A DNA stretch of 64,000 nucleotides from a virus. The stretch spans positions 62,001 to 126,000 of IMG/VR virus record IMGVR_UViG_3300023313_000001; one strand, written 5' to 3'. A model generated the notes under the pieces. It was not told the origin of the DNA. It ran no database searches and saw only the letters and a list, made by a program, of their open reading frames with translations. Both the position numbers and the translations under genes were made by a program. Positions 8,778-18,409 of this stretch are shown piece by piece; the stretch's first letter is position 1; each line of letters begins with the position of its first letter.

Positions 8778-10097
8778 ATGAAATCAGTTGGGGCAGAATA
8801 CATTAAATCTAAACGACGTGATTTTGCGTTGTATATTTTGAGCAATAGATCAATACCAGCAATATCAGATGGGTTAAAGCCTGCAGCTAGACGGGTGTTG
8901 TGGACAGCTCGAGATGGAAAAAAAATAAAGAGTGCAACACTAGCTGGTGCAACAATGCCGATCCACCCTCATGCATCCCCAGAAGGTATAATCAATACCA
9001 TCGCAGGACCATACGGAAATAATATCCCACTACTGACTGGTATTGGAGCATTTGGTACACTATTGGCACCTGATGCGTATGGAGCAAGTAGATACACTAG
9101 TGTGAAAATTTCTGAGTTTACCAAGGATGTAATTTTTCGAGATATTGAAATAATCCCAATGAAAGAGAATTATGACTCCACATTAATGGAACCTTGTCAT
9201 TTCTTACCTTTGGTCCCCATATCGTTGATTAATCCTAGTGAGGGAATAGCTATCGGATACTCCACTACAATACTTCCACGCAAATTGGAAGATGTTGTAA
9301 TGGCCCAGTTAACCCACCTAGGTGGAGGTGAGATAACCTCGTTGACACCAACGTTTGTTCCAACGAACAATGTGGCAGAGAAGGTAGACGACAAGTGGAT
9401 GTTTAACGGATCTGTGGAACGAATAAATTCAACCAATGTGAAGATTACAAAAATACCGTTTGGAAGTACCCACGCCAAAATTGTCGGGAATGAAAAAAGT
9501 AAGTTAAACAAACTGCTAGAGAATGGAACCATCCTAGATTATGAGGACCATTCCAGTAAACAGATTGATATCAGAGTAAAATTCAAACGTGGAGCGTTGG
9601 CGAAGATAAACGATAATAAGTTAATTAGCATGTTTGGATTGGCTGTTAACGCGATAGAGCATATGAATTTAATCAACTTTGACGGAACGTCCATATTAAC
9701 CACGAGTGATGTAGAAGTGATTAGGTCGTTTACAGACTGGAGACTTAAATGGTATGTACCACGGTATGAACGATTAAACGACATGCTATCTATTGATATT
9801 CAACGATATAAAGACGTGATCACTGCTATTGAGAATAATGCAGGCCAGGTGGCATCCACACTAAAAGACAAGAAGAAATTGCAGGAATGGCTATCTAGTT
9901 TAGGTATAGTATACGATGACTACATTGCGTCATTGCCGTCCTACCGGTACACCATCGACGAACGAAACAAAACCGAAACCTTGCTGGGTAAAGCTCTGCG
10001 ACAGCAGCTCATATATGAAGGAATTCTCAGTTCAGAAATCAAACGTAAAAACATATATAAAAATGAACTTAAAGAACTTTTAACCAGATTTAAATAA
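8778..10097 (+). CDS. 52: DNA topoisomerase II medium subunit (DNA-cleaving)
   Basis: GyrA/ParC-like DNA breakage-reunion subunit of the T4-type topoisomerase, 439 residues, close to T4 gp52. The active-site pair Arg105-Tyr106 is visible in Ala-Ser-Arg-Tyr-Thr; Tyr106 forms the covalent link to DNA. The preceding Asp-Gly-Leu-Lys-Pro-Ala-Ala-Arg-Arg and Gly-Ala-Phe-Gly-Thr segments are typical of this family. The C-terminal third is helical and charged, as expected for the coiled-coil gate. It works with the large subunit encoded upstream and is separated from it by a homing endonuclease and the Acb1-like gene. Confidence 0.92.
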   Translation: MKSVGAEYIKSKRRDFALYILSNRSIPAISDGLKPAARRVLWTARDGKKIKSATLAGATMPIHPHASPEGIINTIAGPYGNNIPLLTGIGAFGTLLAPDAYGASRYTSVKISEFTKDVIFRDIEIIPMKENYDSTLMEPCHFLPLVPISLINPSEGIAIGYSTTILPRKLEDVVMAQLTHLGGGEITSLTPTFVPTNNVAEKVDDKWMFNGSVERINSTNVKITKIPFGSTHAKIVGNEKSKLNKLLENGTILDYEDHSSKQIDIRVKFKRGALAKINDNKLISMFGLAVNAIEHMNLINFDGTSILTTSDVEVIRSFTDWRLKWYVPRYERLNDMLSIDIQRYKDVITAIENNAGQVASTLKDKKKLQEWLSSLGIVYDDYIASLPSYRYTIDERNKTETLLGKALRQQLIYEGILSSEIKRKNIYKNELKELLTRFK

Positions 10098-10107
10098 AGG
10101 AGATACC

Positions 10108-10308
10108 ATGAAAAATTATAGTGACAATGCAATAGATAGATCAGATGTCTTAGATTTCATAGTGAAATCAGTAGATGACTCGTCTGTACAACGGGATGAA
10201 CAACATGAGCATTTATGTACAAAAGTATCACTATTAGTGAAAGCTGTGACTGTTATCACTGTGTGTAATGCCTTGGCCATTGCCTGGATAATAACTGCAT
10301 TGACGTAG
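10108..10308 (+). CDS. Small single-pass membrane protein
   Basis: A 66-residue protein with a polar, acidic first 40 residues and one C-terminal hydrophobic segment (about residues 44-64, Leu-Leu-Val-Lys-Ala-Val through Trp-Ile-Ile-Thr). A strong AAGGAG Shine-Dalgarno lies 7 bases before the ATG. It is probably inserted in the inner membrane with an N-terminal cytoplasmic domain. No family is recognised. It lies at the end of the topoisomerase operon, before a sigma70-like promoter. Confidence 0.65.
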   Translation: MKNYSDNAIDRSDVLDFIVKSVDDSSVQRDEQHEHLCTKVSLLVKAVTVITVCNALAIAWIITALT

Positions 10309-10326
10309 AAAGGTGGACCATATTAG

Positions 10327-10355
10327 TTGCAATTTACACCTGGACAGGGTATAAT
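10327..10355 (+). promoter_or_regulatory. Sigma70-type (early) promoter
   Basis: TTGCAA at 10327-10332 and a consensus TATAAT at 10350-10355 are separated by 17 bases. It would drive the gene at 10394. The -10 box is the left edge of a perfect inverted repeat, so it may be repressible. Confidence 0.6.
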
Positions 10356-10378
10356 CGATATACGAAGTATATCGATTA
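10352..10378. repeat. Perfect 12-bp inverted repeat over the promoter start region
   Basis: Arms at 10352-10363 and 10367-10378 (core AATCGATATAC) are separated by the three bases GAA. It overlaps the -10 box and the expected transcription start, so it can be an operator for a dimeric regulator or a hairpin at the 5' end of the transcript. Confidence 0.7.
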
Positions 10379-10393
10379 AATTTTGAGGTTTAT

Positions 10394-10879
10394 ATGTGTA
10401 ATTATACCTGTATTGCAAATAATATTGTCGTAGATGGTAAACTATTTAATAGTTACCCTACTGTGGAACAAGCTGTGGCGGAATTATTACCATCGTTCGT
10501 GATGGAACCAGCAGTGCGGCAAGCATATATTATATCAATGATTACTAATATACTTAGTGGTAAAGTAGTTGAACTGTCCAGCCTGGCAGAGGTGGATAAC
10601 TCTCTAAACACCATGTATAACACCACCATCCAGGAAGAACAACTCAGCGATAGACTGTTTGATTATTATGAATGCAAGATCGATTGGGTGACTAAAGAGG
10701 CTGACATAATTGACGATTTTAATGAATTAATTGCAACCATAAACGTCACAGACATATTGAATGATAAACATCGGACTATATCTATAGAAGAAGCTGTCCG
10801 ACTTAAATTAGTGAATGATGGTGTAATTTTACCGTATGATGTCATTTCAAAAATAGACGAAGTTAATATAGTTCAATAG
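10394..10879 (+). CDS. Hypothetical protein
   Basis: A 161-residue acidic, mainly helical protein that I do not recognise. No signal peptide or membrane segment is visible. The N-terminus has two cysteines (Cys2, Cys6). It has its own sigma70-like promoter and an upstream inverted repeat, so it is probably an early, independently regulated gene. It ends convergently to the minus-strand ribonucleotide reductase cluster, nine bases from the homing endonuclease stop. The leader before the ATG contains TGAGG. Confidence 0.65.
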   Translation: MCNYTCIANNIVVDGKLFNSYPTVEQAVAELLPSFVMEPAVRQAYIISMITNILSGKVVELSSLAEVDNSLNTMYNTTIQEEQLSDRLFDYYECKIDWVTKEADIIDDFNELIATINVTDILNDKHRTISIEEAVRLKLVNDGVILPYDVISKIDEVNIVQ

Positions 10880-10888
10880 CTGGATGTA

Positions 10889-12577
10889 TTACTGTAATGT
10901 AAAAACTAGATTGCCGCAATCCCAAATTCTACAGTACCCGTTGTTAACCATATTTTCGTATTCTGTTTGATTAGGATCAAACGTTGATAGTACTTTGTGC
11001 AATTTATGCTTTTGAAACATCACTCGACTAAACAATTTATTTGGGTCATGTCTCCAGTAGAAATAATTTGGTTTACTGATATGAGATAGTTCAAACCCTA
11101 ACGTGTGATATAACTGCCCAGAACTTCGACGCCTATCAGCGTATGATATTATACTGCCTTGATGATTTCGACGAAAATGGGTCAACAATTTGCCTGCTCC
11201 ACCAACTACAGACATCCCTACTTTATTACAAAACCGAATCAGTTCATAGTCCAGCTTGTTAGAATATCTACTGCGACCAAATGTCATTACAGCAACAATA
11301 TTACTATCATACAATAATCCGTACCTGTAGCTACTAGTATCACTCCCTTGCAGATGGTTATCATTTAAGAACTCATTCGCCTGGGCAGCAGATAGATCAA
11401 CTATGCTACATTGTCTAGCTCCTAGTTTTGAAGTAGCTACATTCAATCTATTAGCTAACATACTTTTCCAAATGTTTCGTTTGACTGGATTACGCCACTC
11501 GTTTTCAAATATATGAACAAGGTCATAACCGTGTTTTTTTGCTACCTCAGTTTTATGCAAGTGATATGTTGAAGTTATTCGGTCGTGACAGTCACTGTGC
11601 CAATATATTCCATCACATTCAATAGCTATATTAGCTTGGGCTACAACAATATCTAATTCCTTACCTGATAAAATTGCTCGGTCATTTGTGATCACACGAT
11701 GTGGATATATTTGATCAACCCACGATGTTACTTCACGTTCAAATCCGGATTGGTGTTGTTGATACGGTATGTTGTGTCGTTTAAGCCAGTTCAGTACTGT
11801 ACCATAGTATACCCCAGTCTCGTCACCGATAGATTTAATGCCACGTTGAAGATCCACATGTTGATGCTTTAACCAGTCCTTATCTTGCAATCGAACATCT
11901 GACAAATCGTATATTGACTGGACTCTACGTTGAATTATCGAGCTATTTTCCTGGTCTGTTCGTTTCAAGGCTGTAATGTTTCTTTTTTCTACTACCTCTG
12001 GTATATGTGACGGATTGGTTACTCCACTCCCATACAATCGAGATAACGTTTGTTGTCTGCGTTCCTGATATTCCTTAGTTTGGGTAAAGTGTTTTCCGTT
12101 ATACTTCTCTCGTATTTGGCTTTGCTTCTTGCTTTGATTTTCGTTATTGGAACTAATATTAGATGCTCCATATTTCGTTTTGATCGTTTCCTGTTTAGAT
12201 AAATATAATGTGGACTGCTTAGAGAAATTATGAATGGCACCATACTTGTTCAACATGGTTTGCTGTTTCTTAGTTATAGATTCTTGTGATATTTGCTTCC
12301 CTACAGATGCTTGAGACGCACACTGGGTAGAGCAATACTTAGCATATCCCTGGGTCATTCCTCTGTATTTAACAGCGCTAGGACATTGAGTCAGTGCACA
12401 CAATACCCCAGACTTAATAGTATTGATTACGCAGTACACACGTTCATTTATACTAACATCTTCTGGTAAAAAACATGTTTGATCCAATAGTTTGGTTAGC
12501 AGAGAATTGTCCTTGAGGATATACGATTTCATATACCTGGGGCGAATTGACTTATCTAATAATCCTTGGAGTATCAT
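10889..12577 (-). CDS. Putative homing endonuclease: YG-repeat region, HTH, EDxHD-type nuclease, GNAT-like C-terminal domain
   Basis: A 562-residue paralogue of the proteins at 3493 and 44922. Instead of zinc ribbons its N-terminal half has a Cys-containing start followed by repeats of the type Thr-Met-Leu-Asn-Lys-Tyr-Gly. A helix-turn-helix-like stretch ends Trp-Leu-Lys-Arg-His-Asn-Ile. The nuclease core shows Glu-Leu-Asp-Ile, Ala-Ile-Glu-Cys-Asp-Gly and Tyr-Trp-His-Ser-Asp. The C-terminal domain has Tyr-Gly-Leu, Val-Val-Gly-Gly-Ala-Gly-Lys-Leu-Leu, Ile-Ser-Tyr-Ala-Asp and Leu-Gly-Phe, a GNAT/Mom-like series. It starts 2 bases after the nrdB stop, so it is embedded in that operon. Confidence 0.74.
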   Translation of the reverse strand: MILQGLLDKSIRPRYMKSYILKDNSLLTKLLDQTCFLPEDVSINERVYCVINTIKSGVLCALTQCPSAVKYRGMTQGYAKYCSTQCASQASVGKQISQESITKKQQTMLNKYGAIHNFSKQSTLYLSKQETIKTKYGASNISSNNENQSKKQSQIREKYNGKHFTQTKEYQERRQQTLSRLYGSGVTNPSHIPEVVEKRNITALKRTDQENSSIIQRRVQSIYDLSDVRLQDKDWLKHQHVDLQRGIKSIGDETGVYYGTVLNWLKRHNIPYQQHQSGFEREVTSWVDQIYPHRVITNDRAILSGKELDIVVAQANIAIECDGIYWHSDCHDRITSTYHLHKTEVAKKHGYDLVHIFENEWRNPVKRNIWKSMLANRLNVATSKLGARQCSIVDLSAAQANEFLNDNHLQGSDTSSYRYGLLYDSNIVAVMTFGRSRYSNKLDYELIRFCNKVGMSVVGGAGKLLTHFRRNHQGSIISYADRRRSSGQLYHTLGFELSHISKPNYFYWRHDPNKLFSRVMFQKHKLHKVLSTFDPNQTEYENMVNNGYCRIWDCGNLVFTLQ

Positions 12578-12579
12578 AT

Positions 12580-13674
12580 TCAGAATTCAAAATCGTTGAA
12601 ATCATTATCCTCTAAGTCTGAGTTAATAGCTCCAACTAGGTATGACTCTTTTTCAGTCTCTTGCGGTGCTTCTTGCACACCTTTGCTATTTAACCAATTA
12701 GACATCCAATTTAATGGATTTTTCGTGAAAGGAAATGCTGGAGATAATCCTACTGTACGCATACGTTTATTGGTCATATGATCAATATATCGATGTAACA
12801 CGTTGGATGTTAATCCAATCATCGCTCCATGCTCAAATAGATAATCTGCCCATAATTTCTCTTGAGTAGCAGCATCATTGAACATTTGCTCACTCAGGGG
12901 AATACATTCTTCAGCAATTTGAGCCCATTCAGCTCCCTCGTCACCTTGTCTTAGTGTTTTCAACACATTTTGAGTGAGAGCTAGATGTTGAGACTCATCT
13001 CTAGCAATCAATCCCATAATTTTTGCAGTTCCTTCCATAGTTTTGTTTTCTCCAAAAGCAAAGTTGCATGCAAATGATATATAGAACCGTACACCCTCGA
13101 GAATATTAATACACATTAGTGCTAAATATAGTTTTCGTTTAAGATACGGCAAATCTACAGATGTAGGATCAACCAAATACCGATGCATACATTCAATAAA
13201 GTCGTCGTAATACTTACCAATGGATGCTGCTCTATCGATTATTTCAGGAATATCTAAAATATGATCCAATACTTCACTAGGATCTGCAAATAAATTTCGT
13301 ATCATGTGAGTGTATGAACGACTGTGAAGAGTTTCAAAGAACCCCCAAGTAATTGTAGCTGCTTCAAATTCAGGGTTAGTAATAATAGGTAGAAATGCAT
13401 TCAACACTCCTCTGCTTTGCATTGAGTCTAGCAATATTTGGTATTTTAGATTAGATACAAATATAAACTGTTCACCTTCGGTTAATTTTTTGAAATCTAC
13501 ACGATCCTTATTTAATCCAACTTCTTCAGGACGCCAGAAGAACCCTAACATGGTGTTATTAGCTTTCTCAAATATCGGATATTTAGGATCAGCATATTCT
13601 TGTATGTTGACCCCATTTGTTCCGAAAAATATTGGTTCTTGTTTAAAATCTATTTTATTATGTGAAAATATCAT
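12580..13674 (-). CDS. nrdB: Ribonucleoside-diphosphate reductase class Ia, beta subunit
   Basis: Small subunit that holds the di-iron centre and tyrosyl radical for NrdA. It has 364 residues. Ligand and radical motifs are visible: Glu-Thr-Leu-His-Ser-Arg-Ser-Tyr contains the Glu and His ligands and the radical Tyr. A later Leu-Glu-Gly-Val-Arg-Phe and Arg-Asp-Glu-Ser-Gln-His supply the second ligand set. The acidic C-terminus ending Asn-Asp-Phe-Glu-Phe is the expected NrdA-docking tail. It is not interrupted by an intron, unlike T4 nrdB, but homing endonuclease genes lie immediately on both sides (3 and 2 bases away). Confidence 0.95.
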   Translation of the reverse strand: MIFSHNKIDFKQEPIFFGTNGVNIQEYADPKYPIFEKANNTMLGFFWRPEEVGLNKDRVDFKKLTEGEQFIFVSNLKYQILLDSMQSRGVLNAFLPIITNPEFEAATITWGFFETLHSRSYTHMIRNLFADPSEVLDHILDIPEIIDRAASIGKYYDDFIECMHRYLVDPTSVDLPYLKRKLYLALMCINILEGVRFYISFACNFAFGENKTMEGTAKIMGLIARDESQHLALTQNVLKTLRQGDEGAEWAQIAEECIPLSEQMFNDAATQEKLWADYLFEHGAMIGLTSNVLHRYIDHMTNKRMRTVGLSPAFPFTKNPLNWMSNWLNSKGVQEAPQETEKESYLVGAINSDLEDNDFNDFEF

Positions 13675-13677
13675 TTC

Positions 13678-14820
13678 TCACTCCGTTAAAGTAATTTTAT
13701 TAAAATGTATGTTACCTAACATATCTATCAGAATTTGTAATTTATCTGAGTTAATATTCAAGCATTCAGTATAGCCATTAAATTTTTCTATTGGGTGATA
13801 TTGGTCACTACTATGCATGTTTAAAATATTTTGTTCCAGTTTAAATGCATCAAACAATGTTAGTGGAGCTGATGCTAATAGTGTACCATTAAATTTAGTA
13901 TACGATCCCATTCGTGACGTTAAGTTTTTCGTTATTCCTACTTTAACAAAAGTGTCGTCGTGTTGCACCAATTGCACTAAGTAGATAAATCCTGGGGTGT
14001 CACCTAGCAATGGATCAGTATTCAGTCTATTATAATCATATCCACCTAACTTATTACATCTTATGCATCCATATCCACCAACAGTGTGGCTATTGGGTTT
14101 CTGTAAGAAAACCCCATGCTTAGGACATTCGATCGCTACTTTGGTATGTACGTTGACATAATCTACTTGATCATACCTATAATAATTATCATGAATACGA
14201 TTTGCATCTATTATAAATTGGCGCTTGTGGACAATCAACCGATTTTCTTGCTTGCATCCAGGACACTGTCCACTATTGCTTAAATGAGTAGTTGGAGATT
14301 GAGTGAATATACCATGATTGGGACATATAATGGTCACATGTCGCTTCATAGTAGTATACTCTGTTAACGAATAATCATATTGGTTGTGATGTTTTTGACT
14401 AGCTAGTTCTATGAATTCATCTCTGGTTTGCATACGGCAATTACATAGTTTACACCCAGATCCTTTCAAATGATCTGAAGGTCTCTGCTCGAAATATCCA
14501 TGTTTAGGACACTCAATTGATACTTTGGTGTAGCTGTTCACATAGTTAACATTAGCATAATTATATTTGCTGTCATGTCTAATGTTGGCACGCTTGATAA
14601 AAGCTTCTACACCTAATGATACACGTTCTTTGCCACAAGACGGACATCCATAACCTGAAAGATGATCGCTGGCTTTTTGTTGAAACCTCCCGTGTTTGTT
14701 ACATATTATAGATAAGGAACCTAACGATCCAGCGTATATCACCTCACTGTAGTCGTACATGTTTCCATGTTTGGATTTAGCTTTGCATATATAATCGTCT
14801 GTTGTTATTTTTTTAGGCAA
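13678..14820 (-). CDS. Putative GIY-YIG homing endonuclease with four zinc-binding repeats
   Basis: A 380-residue paralogue of the protein at 7144. Four repeats of about 63 residues each contain Cys-x-x-His-Gly-x-Phe, His, and Cys-x-x-Cys, for example Glu-Cys-Pro-Lys-His-Gly-Tyr-Phe-Glu-Gln. The C-terminal nuclease-like domain has Ile-Tyr-Leu-Val-Gln-Leu, Val-Lys-Val-Gly-Ile-Thr, an Arg, Lys-Leu-Glu-Gln and Gly-Tyr-Thr-Glu-Cys-Leu. It lies between nrdA and nrdB, 12 bases after another member of the same family and 3 bases before nrdB. T4 carries mobE at the corresponding nrdA-nrdB gap, so the location is a known homing hotspot. Confidence 0.72.
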   Translation of the reverse strand: MPKKITTDDYICKAKSKHGNMYDYSEVIYAGSLGSLSIICNKHGRFQQKASDHLSGYGCPSCGKERVSLGVEAFIKRANIRHDSKYNYANVNYVNSYTKVSIECPKHGYFEQRPSDHLKGSGCKLCNCRMQTRDEFIELASQKHHNQYDYSLTEYTTMKRHVTIICPNHGIFTQSPTTHLSNSGQCPGCKQENRLIVHKRQFIIDANRIHDNYYRYDQVDYVNVHTKVAIECPKHGVFLQKPNSHTVGGYGCIRCNKLGGYDYNRLNTDPLLGDTPGFIYLVQLVQHDDTFVKVGITKNLTSRMGSYTKFNGTLLASAPLTLFDAFKLEQNILNMHSSDQYHPIEKFNGYTECLNINSDKLQILIDMLGNIHFNKITLTE

Positions 14821-14832
14821 TTGATATCCAGT

Positions 14833-16128
14833 CTATTGTAAATTCAACTTGATTTCATTGAGAGTAATAAAATCAAGTTGAATGCATTCGGTATGACCAC
14901 TAAACTTGTGTTTGGGAGAATATCTAGGATACTTATCAACTAACTCTTGTTCTATAGTAAATGCAGAGTACATATTAGTATGTTTGCAACACTCCAATTC
15001 CACAGTGTAGTGGTGAGACATGGTATGGATCCTGTGATCGATATCGGTAGTGATGCCTACTTTATAAAAATTTTCATCATTGCTGTACAATCTCATTAGA
15101 TATACCTGTCCTTGTTTATTTTTCAACCTTGGATATTTCATAAATCTAGTTTCGTTATAAATTCCTATTTGGCCACACTTAGGACATCCATATCCGTTGA
15201 GATGATCATTTGGTCGTTGTTCAAAACTTCCATGGGTGGAGCATATTATCAGAACTTTCTTCTTGCAAGTGAGATATTCTACTAAAGAATAATTATACTT
15301 GTCCTCGTGCACTTCATTTGCATCAGTGATAAAATCTTCTGTGGTTTTGGTTCGACTATCTATGGCACATAATTTACATCCAAACTGTCTATTCAGATGG
15401 TCATATGGTGTTTGATTAGTGGGTCCATGTTTGGGACATGTTACTGTTATCTGTTTGGTTAAACCATCATATTCTGTCTGATCATAATCGTATACAATCT
15501 TGTGTGTCGATCTAGCTGCAGTAACAAACTGATCAAACGGAATTTTTCTATCTTCGATAGTGCACGTTGGACATCCACACCCTTGGAGATGTGCACTGGG
15601 TGTTTGTTTAAACATCCCATGTGCATGACATTCGATATTAACTGTGCTATAGCTATTAATATAAACTACTGAGTCATATGAATATTTGGTTGCATGAATA
15701 AGGTGGGCTTGGTCTATAAATTGATCCTTAGTGCTAGTCTGTGATTGAACAGCACATGACGGACACCCCTGACCATTTAAATGATCATGAGATCGTTGTT
15801 TAAATAATCCATGTTGTTTGCATATTATATCGACTTTGGTACGGGAGTTGTGATACTTTGTAGCTGTGTAATCGTATACTGTGCCATGAACCATGGTGGA
15901 TCGATGTATAAATTCAGACGTAGTAATCCTTTTTCGATGGTTAATACACTCTATGCATCCCTGCCCTCTGAGATGTAATGATGGTGTTTGGTTAAATTTG
16001 CCATGAGTATGACAAATAATGGTTACTGGAATTTTGCTAGTGACATATTGGGCCAATGAATAGTCATATATGTCACCAAATTTTGCACACGCTTTTTCAA
16101 TGAAATTATCCTTAGACAATTTCATCAT
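14833..16128 (-). CDS. Putative GIY-YIG homing endonuclease with five zinc-binding repeats
   Basis: The longest member of the GIY-YIG family here, about 431 residues. Five tandem zinc-type repeats (Cys-x-x-His-Gly ... His ... Cys-x-x-Cys) fill residues 1-320. The C-terminal domain shows Val-Tyr-Leu-Met-Arg-Leu, Tyr-Lys-Val-Gly-Ile-Thr, His-Arg, Ile-Glu-Gln-Glu-Leu and Gly-His-Thr-Glu-Cys-Ile. I start it at the ATG at 16126-16128, which overlaps the nrdA stop (ATGA-type coupling); the adjacent ATG at 16123-16125 or a start further into nrdA is also possible. Repeat number differs among the four paralogues (3, 4, 4, 5). Confidence 0.72.
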   Translation of the reverse strand: MMKLSKDNFIEKACAKFGDIYDYSLAQYVTSKIPVTIICHTHGKFNQTPSLHLRGQGCIECINHRKRITTSEFIHRSTMVHGTVYDYTATKYHNSRTKVDIICKQHGLFKQRSHDHLNGQGCPSCAVQSQTSTKDQFIDQAHLIHATKYSYDSVVYINSYSTVNIECHAHGMFKQTPSAHLQGCGCPTCTIEDRKIPFDQFVTAARSTHKIVYDYDQTEYDGLTKQITVTCPKHGPTNQTPYDHLNRQFGCKLCAIDSRTKTTEDFITDANEVHEDKYNYSLVEYLTCKKKVLIICSTHGSFEQRPNDHLNGYGCPKCGQIGIYNETRFMKYPRLKNKQGQVYLMRLYSNDENFYKVGITTDIDHRIHTMSHHYTVELECCKHTNMYSAFTIEQELVDKYPRYSPKHKFSGHTECIQLDFITLNEIKLNLQ

Positions 16129-18392
16129 ATGGCACATGCCCCACCAGCACATCCAACTTCACTCGGATCGTCAGTTTTCCCATCATATGTGTTCAAATAG
16201 TATGCAGTTTTCATTCCCAATCTATACCCATACATCAAGTTTCGCATGACATCCTTCACTGGCAACTCTCCATTTGGGTAATGACTGGGGACATAATATT
16301 GATTAATTGAAATGGCTTGATCAAAATATTTTTGGATTACTGCCATTAATCTCATGTACCCATCATTACTGTAATCCTCATCCCACGCATATTGATAATA
16401 ATCTTTCAGTTTACGATGGTCAGGAATCACCATACGTAAATTTCCTTTCTTCGACTTCTTGATAGTCAAGTCGCTTCTAGGAGGTTCAATACCGTTCGTC
16501 TCATTCGATGTTACACTACTCGATTCCGATGGCATTTGGGCAGATAGCGTTGAATTGCGGATTCCGTGTTTTTTTAGTTGTACCCGAAGGTCTTCCCAGT
16601 CAAGTTCTAACTGTCTGGTGCAAATTTGATCGACGTCTTTACGATATGTGTCAATTGGCAGCACGCCATGACCATATTGAGTGTCATCCAATCCTTCACA
16701 TGCTCCAGCTTCACTAGCTAGTTTTACAGAAGCCTCAATCAAATGGTACTGGAAAGATTCCGTAACTCGATCGGTTAATTCAATAGCTTCATCACTACAA
16801 TATTTAACTTTATTCAACGCTAAGAAGTGAGCCAGTCCTATAAATCCCACTCCAATAGAGCGCCGTTTGCGCATGGATAATTTTGCTGCTAATATGGGAT
16901 ACTCTTGAAGATCAACTATTTCATCCAGTGCACGGACCGCTAGATCACATCTATGTGCCATCTGCTCATGGAGTTTAGATACATCAATTTTTCCCAGATT
17001 TACTGCAGATAAAATACATAGTGCTATTTCTCCATCAGGATCATCATACGTTTGTAGCGGTTCTGTAGGAAGAGTTATCTCCTGACAGAGGTTAGACATT
17101 CTAATAGGAATACTGAAACTGGAATGTTGATTCACATTATCTATATTCATAATGTATATTCGCCCAGTCTCAACACGCTCCCTTACCAGATCAGCAAAAA
17201 GTTGACGTGCATTAATTTTAATTGAGGATATTCCAACTCGACGTTCGGCAGTTAAATACAACTCTTCGAATTGCTCGTCTCCAAAATGTTCATATAAATC
17301 AGGAACATCATGCGGTGAAAATAATGTTATCTCAGCATTATCTACTACGCGTTTATAAAAGACACTATTCAATTGAATACTGTAGTCTAGTTTACGTACC
17401 CGATTATCTTCAGTTCCTTTATTATTTTTAAGAACAATTATGTCTTCAATCTCCTTGTGCCAAAACGGAAAGTGAACAGTAGCTGAACCACCACGTACGC
17501 CATTCTGAGTACAGCATTTTACACTAGTCTCAAAGCTTTTTAAAAATGGAAGCACTCCAGTGTGAACTACCTCACCCCCACGGATCTTAGAATTAACAGC
17601 GCGAATACGTCCAGCATTAATGCCTATTCCAGCACGTTGTGAAGTGTATTTCTTTATGGCACCATCTGAATGAATAATACTATCCATGGTGTCGTCTACA
17701 TCAATTAACACACAAGAGGAGTACTGTCTCATTGGTGTTCTAGCTCCACATAGGATAGGAGTTGGTAAGTTAATATGAAACTGACTAATTGCATCATAAT
17801 AATTTTTAACATATTTGAGTCGCACATCTCTGCCAAATCTATCATATTTTGCAAATAAAGTCATTGCAATCATCATGTACATGTATTGTGGGGTCTCGAA
17901 TATAGTATCTGTATCTCTGTCTTTAAGTAGGTACTTGTCGATACATTGTTGGATGCCAGCTGATCTGAATAAATCGTCACGTGTATGCTTAATGTATCGA
18001 TCAAAATTGTTAATTTCTTTGATAGAATAGTTACTGAGAACCACTGGATCGTATACTCCGTGATCAATGTTTGCATCAATTACTTCGCGAAGTGGTGGAG
18101 TTATAAAATCTCCAAAAACATTCTTACGTAGGTTGTAGTTTGTTAATCGTGCTGCAACTATTTCATAATTTGGCGATTCTGTGGATATAAGATCTACTGC
18201 AGATTTGATTAATATTGAATGTATGTCTACTGTCTTAATTTTATTACGAAATTGAAGAGAGGCATTCATTTCAATATCTGATACGGATACTCCAGACAGT
18301 TTATCAGTGGCTTCTTCTAGGATGAAATGAATTTTATTGTAGTCGAGTTCTGTTAGTTGACCGTTACGTTTAGTTACAAAAATTCCAGGCAT
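16125..18392 (-). CDS. nrdA: Ribonucleoside-diphosphate reductase class Ia, alpha subunit
   Basis: Catalytic subunit, 755 residues, reducing ribonucleoside diphosphates to deoxy forms. It opens with an ATP-cone domain (Thr-Lys-Arg-Asn-Gly-Gln, residues 7-12). The core carries Ser-Ser-Cys-Val-Leu (first active-site Cys), Ser-Asn-Leu-Cys-Gln-Glu-Ile (radical Cys and substrate-binding Asn/Glu) and Ala-Leu-Cys-Ile-Leu-Ser-Ala-Val-Asn (second Cys). The C-terminal Cys-Ala-Gly-Gly-Ala-Cys-Ala-Ile is the mobile redox pair. The presence of the ATP cone suggests allosteric activity control. It is uninterrupted, with a homing endonuclease gene overlapping its stop. Confidence 0.95.
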   Translation of the reverse strand: MPGIFVTKRNGQLTELDYNKIHFILEEATDKLSGVSVSDIEMNASLQFRNKIKTVDIHSILIKSAVDLISTESPNYEIVAARLTNYNLRKNVFGDFITPPLREVIDANIDHGVYDPVVLSNYSIKEINNFDRYIKHTRDDLFRSAGIQQCIDKYLLKDRDTDTIFETPQYMYMMIAMTLFAKYDRFGRDVRLKYVKNYYDAISQFHINLPTPILCGARTPMRQYSSCVLIDVDDTMDSIIHSDGAIKKYTSQRAGIGINAGRIRAVNSKIRGGEVVHTGVLPFLKSFETSVKCCTQNGVRGGSATVHFPFWHKEIEDIIVLKNNKGTEDNRVRKLDYSIQLNSVFYKRVVDNAEITLFSPHDVPDLYEHFGDEQFEELYLTAERRVGISSIKINARQLFADLVRERVETGRIYIMNIDNVNQHSSFSIPIRMSNLCQEITLPTEPLQTYDDPDGEIALCILSAVNLGKIDVSKLHEQMAHRCDLAVRALDEIVDLQEYPILAAKLSMRKRRSIGVGFIGLAHFLALNKVKYCSDEAIELTDRVTESFQYHLIEASVKLASEAGACEGLDDTQYGHGVLPIDTYRKDVDQICTRQLELDWEDLRVQLKKHGIRNSTLSAQMPSESSSVTSNETNGIEPPRSDLTIKKSKKGNLRMVIPDHRKLKDYYQYAWDEDYSNDGYMRLMAVIQKYFDQAISINQYYVPSHYPNGELPVKDVMRNLMYGYRLGMKTAYYLNTYDGKTDDPSEVGCAGGACAI

Positions 18393-18409
18393 GGATACTT
18401 CCTTTAGTA

